DNA of 64,000 nucleotides from Okapia johnstoni (lineage: Eukaryota > Chordata > Mammalia > Artiodactyla > Giraffidae), in assembly GCA_024291935.2 (NCBI GenBank), contig CM044313.1:84815001-84879000 (forward strand), read 5' to 3'. This document shows positions 58,201-64,000 of this stretch, piece after piece; the stretch's first letter is position 1; the number at the start of each line of letters is the position of its first letter. Position numbers and translations under genes: made by a program. Below the pieces are notes generated by a model. That model did not search any database. It had not been told where the DNA came from and saw only the letters and a program-made list of their open reading frames with translations.

Positions 58201-58618
58201 TAATCCTGTATTACATATTTACATTATTCTTCTAATTGTTAGTCTAACCACAAATTTTCAGAGAGAATAAAAGTGCTTTGGCTATTCTGATTAAGGGCAT
58301 AGGCCCAGATTTAGCAAAAGGTCAAAAACATTCATAATGCCTAGTTGACAGTTGTTCAAGGATTGAATGAAAAGAACACTATAACTTTGGGATCCATTCT
58401 TGTTATGACTCTAGAAATGTCAGGCTGACACCTCCCACTAGGTCAACCAAGTTATCCTGTATAGCAAAGTGCAGCACAGTTACCTGAGGGTGTGTATTGG
58501 GTAGAGGGACTGGGAAATGTTGCTGTCTCACTTAGAAATGAATAAAAATGACAAGTGTTAATAAAAATACTTTCTGCAGGTTTATCAGAAGAAAAAACAA
58601 AAACAAACAAAAGCCCTT
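58201..58618. other. Unassigned sequence
   Basis: No gene or repeat is recognised. Confidence 0.5.
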
Positions 58619-58667
58619 CCACTTAAGTTTCTGCCTAGCCAACAGAAATTAGGCAGAAACCAAGTGG
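58619..58667. repeat. Short inverted repeat (hairpin)
   Basis: The left arm CCACTTAAGTTTCTGCCTA (58619-58637) and the right arm TAGGCAGAAACCAAGTGG (58650-58667) can pair at 16 positions with one 3/2 internal loop and a 12-base terminal loop. It could fold as a compact stem-loop in RNA or be the end of a small palindromic element. It is too short for a typical pre-miRNA. Confidence 0.85.
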
Positions 58668-58679
58668 TAGCTTTGCCAT

Positions 58680-58970
58680 TTGAACAGCTCCAATGACTCC
58701 TCCAGCTCCTCTAGTTCCAGCCCACTTGTCTTAGAGTGAGTGACGCTGGGGCTGCAGGTAATAGGACAATGCACCAAAGGCAGAGGAGAATGTACACCGC
58801 AATGGGAACTGGAGATACTGCTCCCAGGATGACTGGAAAGAGAGACAGCTCCTACAGGTCACCAAGCACAGCTGCTGTCTGTGTACAAGGACTTGCCTGC
58901 AGAGAGGGGCAAGGCAGAATCAGAGCAGCCTGTGACTTCCACAGATGAGGGAAGGGCAGGTGAAAGCCAT
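58680..58970. other. GC-richer non-repeat island
   Basis: This is richer in G+C than its surroundings and belongs to no repeat that I know. On the reverse strand a pyrimidine tract ending in CAG (TGTCTCTCTTTCCAG, whose last base is about 58839) precedes an open frame encoding a hydrophobic segment (core IAVYILLCLWCIVLL) that closes near 58720. It looks like a splice acceptor with a short terminal exon, but no donor, partner exon or homologue is visible. It is recorded as unexplained. Confidence 0.3.
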
Positions 58971-59318
58971 AGAATGAGAATGATTTTGGAATATGAGTTC
59001 ATTCACTTAGCATTTACTAACAGTAGCTTTTTTCTCTGCTATAGATGCATATTTATTGGCTTGTTTTATGCATAAAGGCAAGAATTTTATTACTTTGCAA
59101 ACACTAAAATGTCTGGCAAAATCAGACACTAGTGAATGTGGAATATCATCCATATGAATCAATACAACCACTATATTTACAGGTCATAAGCTAAAAAAGC
59201 TTACATACTCTCCAAGACAGTAATTTCATCTCTAGCTATACATCTGCCTGAATATACATATAATAATATGAATCATGGACTAATATTAATAACAAAATTT
59301 TGGAATAAAGATAGCTAT
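58971..59318. other. Unassigned AT-rich sequence
   Basis: No gene or repeat is recognised. Confidence 0.5.
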
Positions 59319-59328
59319 AACAATAAAA

Positions 59329-60669
59329 AGGTCAGTTTTCATTCCAATCCCAAAGAAAGGCAATGCCAAAGAATGTTCAAGCTACTGCACAATTGCACTC
59401 ATTTCACATGCTAGCAAGATAATGCTCAAAATTCTTCAGGCTAGGCTTCAACAGTATGTGAACTGAGAATTTCCAGATGTTCTAGCTGCATTAGAAAAGG
59501 CAGAGAAACAAGAGATCAAATTGCCAACATCCGCTGGGTCATAGAAAAAGCAAGAGAATTCTAGAAAAACATCTGTTTCTGTTTCATTGACTATGCTAAA
59601 GCCTTTGACTGTGTGGATCACAACAAACTGTGGAAAATTCTGAAAGAGATGGGAATACCAGACAACCTCACCTGCCTTCTGAGAAACCTGTATGCAGGAC
59701 AAGAAGCAACAGTTAGAACTGGACATGGAGCAACAAACTGGTTCCAAATTGGGAAAGCAGAGGATAGAGGCTGTATATTGTCACCCTGCTTATTTAACTC
59801 ACATGCAGACTACATTATGAGAAACACTGGGCTGGAGGAAGCACAAGCTGGAATCAAGATTGCCGGGAGAAATATCGATAACCTCAGATATGCAGAGGAC
59901 ACCATGCTTATGGTAGAGCGAAGAAGAACTAAAAAGCCTCTTGATGAAAATGAAAGAAGAGAGTGAAAAATCTGGCTTAAAATTCAACATTCAAAAAACT
60001 AAGATCATGGCATCCAGTCCCATTACTTCAAGGCAAAGAGATGGGGTAAACAGTGACAGATTTTATTTTCTTGGGCTCCAAAATCACTGCAGATGGTGAC
60101 TGCAGCCATGAAATTAAAAGATGCTTGCTCTTTGGAAAAAAAAAAAAAGTATGACAAACATAGACAGCATGTTAAAAAGCAGAGACATTACTTTGTCTAC
60201 AAAGGTCCATCTAGTCAAAGCTATATTTTTCTAGTAGGCATGTCCGGATGTGAGAGTTGGACCATAAAGAAGGCTGAAGAACTGATGCTTTTGAATTGTG
60301 AAGCTGGAGAAGACTCCTGAGAGTCCCTTGGACAGCAAGATCAAATATGTCAATCCTAAGTGAAATCAACCCTGAATATTCATCGGAACAACTGATTCTG
60401 AAGCTGAAGCTCCAATACTTTGGCCACCTGATGCCAAGAGCTGACTCATTGGAAAAGACCCTGATGCTGGGAAAGACTGAATGCAGGAGGAGAAGGGGAC
60501 AAAAAAAGGATAAGATTGTTGGATCTTATCCATTGAGTAGCATCACCTACTCAATGTACATGAGTCTGAGCAAGCTCCGCGAGACAGTGAAGGACAGGAA
60601 AGCCTGGCGTGCTGCAGTCCATGGGCTTGCAGAGTCAGACGATTGTGAGCAATTGAACAACAACAACCC
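59329..60669 (+). mobile_element. BovB LINE with perfect 10-base target-site duplication
   Basis: Copy from GGTCAGTTTTCATTCCAATC to a GAACAACAACAACCC tail, flanked by AACAATAAAA at 59319-59328 and 60670-60679. RT motif A (FIDYAKAFD) is intact at 59583-59609, but motif C reads YAED at 59889-59900, so a catalytic aspartate is replaced by glutamate. An A-run (60137-60149) and several indels break the frame. Confidence 0.95.
59613..59966 (+). pseudogene. Decayed BovB RT palm fragment (YADD changed to YAED)
   Basis: A 117-codon frame starting just downstream of RT motif A. It covers DHNKLWKIL, the motif B region (here altered to GKAEDRGCILSPCLF) and motif C as YAED, then frameshifts. Motif B normally reads GKGV.QGCILSPCLF, so both catalytic blocks are damaged. 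It is a remnant only. Confidence 0.8.
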
Positions 60670-60679
60670 AACAATAAAA

Positions 60680-61359
60680 TTGATAACTGAGAGCTGTTCA
60701 CACAAAAGATGACATACAATAGAAAATGTAAGCAAATGTAAATTCTAATACCAAACAAAACTAGATCATATTCTGTACAGAAACTGCACATAATTGCAAG
60801 AAAAAGATAATCATAAATGCTGGAGTAAAAGTTATATAAAGGGTGAATACAAAGGATTTGTGGCTGGAAAGGATACAACTAGAGTTTGTTAGGTTACTGA
60901 AAATGTTCTACTTGTTGTCATGCATAATGACTGCATGAATTTTATTCTCCATTACTTATTTCAACTTAACATATAGAAAAATTATAATTATCTATTCAAG
61001 GGATATTTAGTGTAATCAATAATCACATATTATCCTCCTGAAGAAGTTAAAATAATTTTCAATAGCTGTTGAAATCCAATCCAAGTTGCAATCAGGCCCA
61101 GTTGATATGTCATTAATGAATACTACTCCATCTCTCATCTTATAAAAAACTTTTCTCAACGAACTCTTAATATTAAGTATAATTTGTCAAGTACACTCTT
61201 CACAAATATTTTTGAATTGTGTTATATTTAGTACAGTTCCGATAAGAGGGCAGATAGCACAATCACCTTGGATCAGGAGAAAATTTTAAGGAATGAATTT
61301 TTACTGAGGTTTGGGTAGGAGTCAGGGTATAGAGAGGATGATGAAGCCCTCCATAAGGA
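60680..61359. other. Unassigned AT-rich sequence
   Basis: No gene or named repeat is recognised. Confidence 0.5.
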
Positions 61360-61614
61360 GTGGGAGGAAGGCTCCATAAGTACGACAGGGCAAGGAAAGA
61401 AAATGACGTTATAAAAGTACAGAGAAAGAAGAAAGGCATTGAGAAAAACCGTAGGGAAAAAAGAATCATCGTGGAAGAAGGCGGCAAAGAGCAGATCTTT
61501 GTCTTTGACGTAGGGAAATATATAGGAGAAATATTTCAACCCCTCTTTCTTTCTCCACTAGCAAAATGCAATCAGAAGAGCCATGGCAGGAGAAATTGGG
61601 TGTTGGACCACTAA
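61360..61614. other. Slightly CpG-richer stretch with open frames on both strands
   Basis: A forward 84-codon frame (lysine- and arginine-rich) and overlapping reverse frames are open here, and several CpG dinucleotides cluster between 61380 and 61515. I recognise no protein and no repeat. Chance is a fair explanation. Confidence 0.25.
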
Positions 61615-62127
61615 GAATAGATCAGATGGACACAGAGCATGTGAATCTTCACATTTTATAGCCTCTATGTCAATTTTAAGGCTTAATATAGTACCCTACA
61701 AATAGTAGGTATTGAATAATATTTATTGTACAGTAAATTTCTCATATTTGTAAAATTTGTAAACCTAACAAACTATTTGTAAAATTTTTCATATTTGTAA
61801 AATACGTAAAATTTTTCATATTTTATTGACTGCAACTTTTCCCTTTGAGTTGTGTATAGTATAAATGTTTCAGATGATTTTGAGGCTTGAGACCTTTCCA
61901 TATATGCCTGAAATTACTAGTACTTGCTTTTTCTGGGGACAGTTGTTTGAGCATTTATTTTTCCTATTTTTTACCTTTCTTATCTAGCATTCATTTGTCC
62001 ATCAATAAAATGAACCATTGGTTGCCACATAGTTCTAAGAATAATGAGCCATTCTTGGGAATAACTATTTCCAAGAAATTAATTCTCCTCAGGTAACCGG
62101 CATTGAAAAACATCATCAGAGAATGAT
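61615..62127. other. AT-rich; contains an 18-base direct repeat
   Basis: GTAAAATTTTTCATATTT occurs at 61779-61796 and 61806-61823 within a zone of GTAAAAT-type imperfect repeats (61741-61823). No gene is seen. Confidence 0.7.
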
Positions 62128-62305
62128 AAACTGACTTGTCTGACTCTTTGTGAACCTATGGAAGTAGACTTCCAGACTCCCTTGTCCGTGGGATTCTGGA
62201 ATGGGTTGCCATGCCCTCGTCCAGGGGATCTTCCTGACCCAGGAATTGACCTGGGTCTCCTGCATTGCAGGTGGATTCTTTACCACTGAGTCACCAGGAA
62301 AGACC
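62128..62305 (-). mobile_element. Bov-tA-type SINE, internally shortened
   Basis: Reverse monomer from CTGACTTGTCTGACTCTTTG to GAGTCACCAGGAAAGACC. The CCAGGCAAGAATACTGG block is partly deleted near 62195. Confidence 0.92.
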
Positions 62306-62965
62306 TGTTCACCTCATATCTACTACTTATTTAGTCTTAAAGAGATGAACTGATGCTAAGAGATAAAGATCAAAACAATTCATACAGGGCAAGAAGAATC
62401 CTGTACATTTGCTCACTGAGTTAATTCTTTCATTATCAGAGATATTGAACCATCTTGTAAGCTTTTCTTCTTTTCTTTATGAAATATGGAAGCACAGATA
62501 ACTCTTGGATTTAACTCAAGCCTTGTTTATTTTAAAATTCAAGGTTTGTATTTTGAGAAATATAAATTGTACTATAAATACAATGTTATTTCTTCATGAA
62601 TACTGTTTGAATATAGTTGAATACTTCATGAATATAGTTGAAGTGATTAATTTAAAATACTCTTCCCTATCTTCTGTCATTTTGGCAGATAGTAGTTCCT
62701 TGAATCACAAGATGAACATGCAAACCTTTGGAGTTCACTGAGGGTCTTTGAAATATGATTAAGAATTAAAAACAGTTAAGTAATTTGTTGAAAGTATTTC
62801 CTGTATGTCTTTAAAGACATTTGCCAATCATGATTTCATTAAACTAAAAGAGGAAACTGAATCCTAATATTTAGGGAAATTTCCCAACACTATCAACTAC
62901 AATCAACAAATGTCACAGCAATGAATGTGATAGTTTTTATATTGTTATTTTGGCTAGCATTTTAG
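62306..62965. other. Unassigned AT-rich sequence
   Basis: A short imperfect duplication (CTTCATGAATA ... GAATATAGTTGA) lies near 62593-62642. A weak MIR-like AAAAGAGGAAACTGAATCCT occurs near 62847. No gene. Confidence 0.45.
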
Positions 62966-62976
62966 AAAATATCAAT

Positions 62977-63202
62977 GTGTGTGTGTCTAAGTTGCTTTAG
63001 TAATATTTAACTCTTTGTGATCCTATGACCTGTAGCCCACCAGGTTCCTCTGTCCGTGGGATTCTCCAGGTAAGAATACTGGATTGGATTGTCATGCCCT
63101 CCTTCAGGGGATCTTCTTAGCCCAAGGATCAAACCAGCATCTCTTATGTATCCTGCATTGGCAGGTGGGTTTTTTTAACAGTAGCGCCACTGGGAAGACC
63201 AT
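62977..63202 (-). mobile_element. Bov-tA-type SINE with perfect 11-base target-site duplication
   Basis: Reverse monomer from GTGTGTGTGTCTAAGTTGCT to GCGCCACTGGGAAGACC. AAAATATCAAT flanks it at 62966-62976 and 63203-63213. Confidence 0.95.
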
Positions 63203-63213
63203 AAAATATCAAT

Positions 63214-64000
63214 AAATAGTCATAAATCTATATTCGAATATTTCATGATTAAAACAAAATTTAAACAACTGCCTATCCTGTGATTCTATAAACAAAATGT
63301 GAATTCATAAATAATAGCTAATTTGGCTAATAAGTTTACACTTTTCAGAAATATTAAACTTACTGCTTTCTAGAAGGAATAAAATATAAAGGAAGAGATT
63401 TTCTGTGTTGCCAAAGAAAAATCTGTATATGCAGGTGTAAACTTAATCTTCCCCATGATTTACCTTGCTATGAGTTTCAGTCTGCACGCTTGGAGAAGGT
63501 CAACTTTGATATTTAGAGTTCTACAGACTTTCTGCATATTGCACTATGCATTTGGTTTGATTTCTCTCATACCCATCTCTATTATACTTATTTAAACGCT
63601 TATTCATTCTATGTCTAAAGTTCTTGGCTCTTGCCCAAACTTTTTTCATCTTTTTTTTTTCTTTATACACTCTCCTAGAGTTTACAGCTTTTCCCATATT
63701 TTTATTCCCATTTTGAAAGATTGTGTAGAAATTCCAGTCTCAAGCTTGAATCTAATTTCAATCCTCATTTCTTAATTTAATTAAATTTATCATGAAAATG
63801 CAAGGTAGAGGAAATCTTAGAAATCCCATAGATCAACAGCTTCAATTTACAAATGACAAACTGAAAGAAAAAGAAGTTACACTGTTAAATTATGAGTTAG
63901 TATATACAACTCTACTAGCAAGGACTTGCGTAAAGTCATGGTACATTACATTTTGTTCCATATGTTTTTGAACATTTTAAAAAACGGACAAACTTCTGCC
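63214..64000. other. Unassigned AT-rich sequence; possible MIR at 63800-63905
   Basis: A T-run lies at 63650-63660. From 63800, GAGGAAATCTTAGAAATCCC through CTTCAATTTACAAATGACAA and AAGAAGTTACACTGTTAAAT resembles an old tRNA-derived mammalian SINE (MIR or THER type), with low certainty. No gene. Confidence 0.35.

Noticed and set aside
61273..61539. Reverse 88-codon hydrophobic frame as a membrane protein gene
   Set aside because: Phenylalanine- and serine-rich text overlaps another open frame on the same strand and one on the other strand. The composition explains it.

Overview
This window reads as nuclear DNA of a ruminant artiodactyl, most likely a pecoran (cattle, sheep, goat, antelope or deer type). 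The evidence is the repeat content. There are twelve BovB (RTE-clade) LINE copies, about twenty Bov-tA-type SINEs (tRNA-Glu-like head plus BovB-derived tail), and dimeric BOV-A2 SINEs ending in AGC-rich runs. One SINE resembles the CHR family of cetartiodactyls. An L1 3' end resembling the ruminant L1 tail is also present. Under these lie old pan-mammalian repeats: L1M-type L1, L2, MIR, MER2 and MaLR-like LTRs. Family names come from pattern recognition by eye, not from a library search.

I find no gene that I would call functional. Nearly every open frame above 100 codons lies in, or is the reverse-strand shadow of, a decayed LINE. There is no convincing exon chain, rRNA, tRNA, CRISPR array or bacterial-type operon. 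The window is best described as intergenic or intronic AT-rich DNA built by repeated retrotransposition.

Layout. 1-5.6 kb: two BovB 3' ends, Bov-tA SINEs, an old repeat at 2.1-2.9 kb and a GC-richer island at 4.9-5.5 kb of unknown origin. 5.7-8.4 kb: an L1M-type element retaining its ORF1 C-terminal domain and ORF2 tail but lacking most of ORF2. 8.6-12.2 kb: SINEs, two reverse BovB pieces, a reverse L2 and a 5'-inverted L1 inserted inside a SINE. 13-16.3 kb: CHR SINE, reverse L1, Bov-tA and a forward BovB. 16.6-24.3 kb: a long forward L1M broken by a BOV-A2, a reverse BovB with target-site duplications, and SINEs. 24.5-25.1 kb: MER2 DNA transposon split by BOV-A2. 25.5-29.4 kb: mostly unassigned. 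29.4-36.8 kb: the longest BovB (about 2.9 kb, endonuclease and reverse-transcriptase motifs visible, several stops), two more BovB pieces, and a MaLR-like repeat containing an LTR, a BovB and a SINE. 37-48 kb: old L2, L1 and MIR remnants with younger SINEs. 48.5-50.1 kb: reverse BovB lacking its RT core. 50-54 kb: low repeat density. 54-61 kb: two BovB copies, SINEs, L2, a MaLR-like repeat and a short hairpin beside a GC-richer island. 61-64 kb: AT-rich sequence with two SINEs.

How the parts relate. BovB and L1 copies once supplied autonomous retrotransposition. In known biology, Bov-tA and BOV-A2 SINEs share BovB 3' sequence and are thought to have used its machinery. Nested insertions with recognisable target-site duplications let the relative ages be read directly: L1M, L2 and MaLR oldest, then MER2, LTR and BovB, then Bov-tA, with BOV-A2 among the youngest. 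I did not find an undescribed biological system. The most informative items are the nested insertions, the twin-primed L1, the RT-core deletion, several short tandem duplications, and a few unexplained non-repeat islands.
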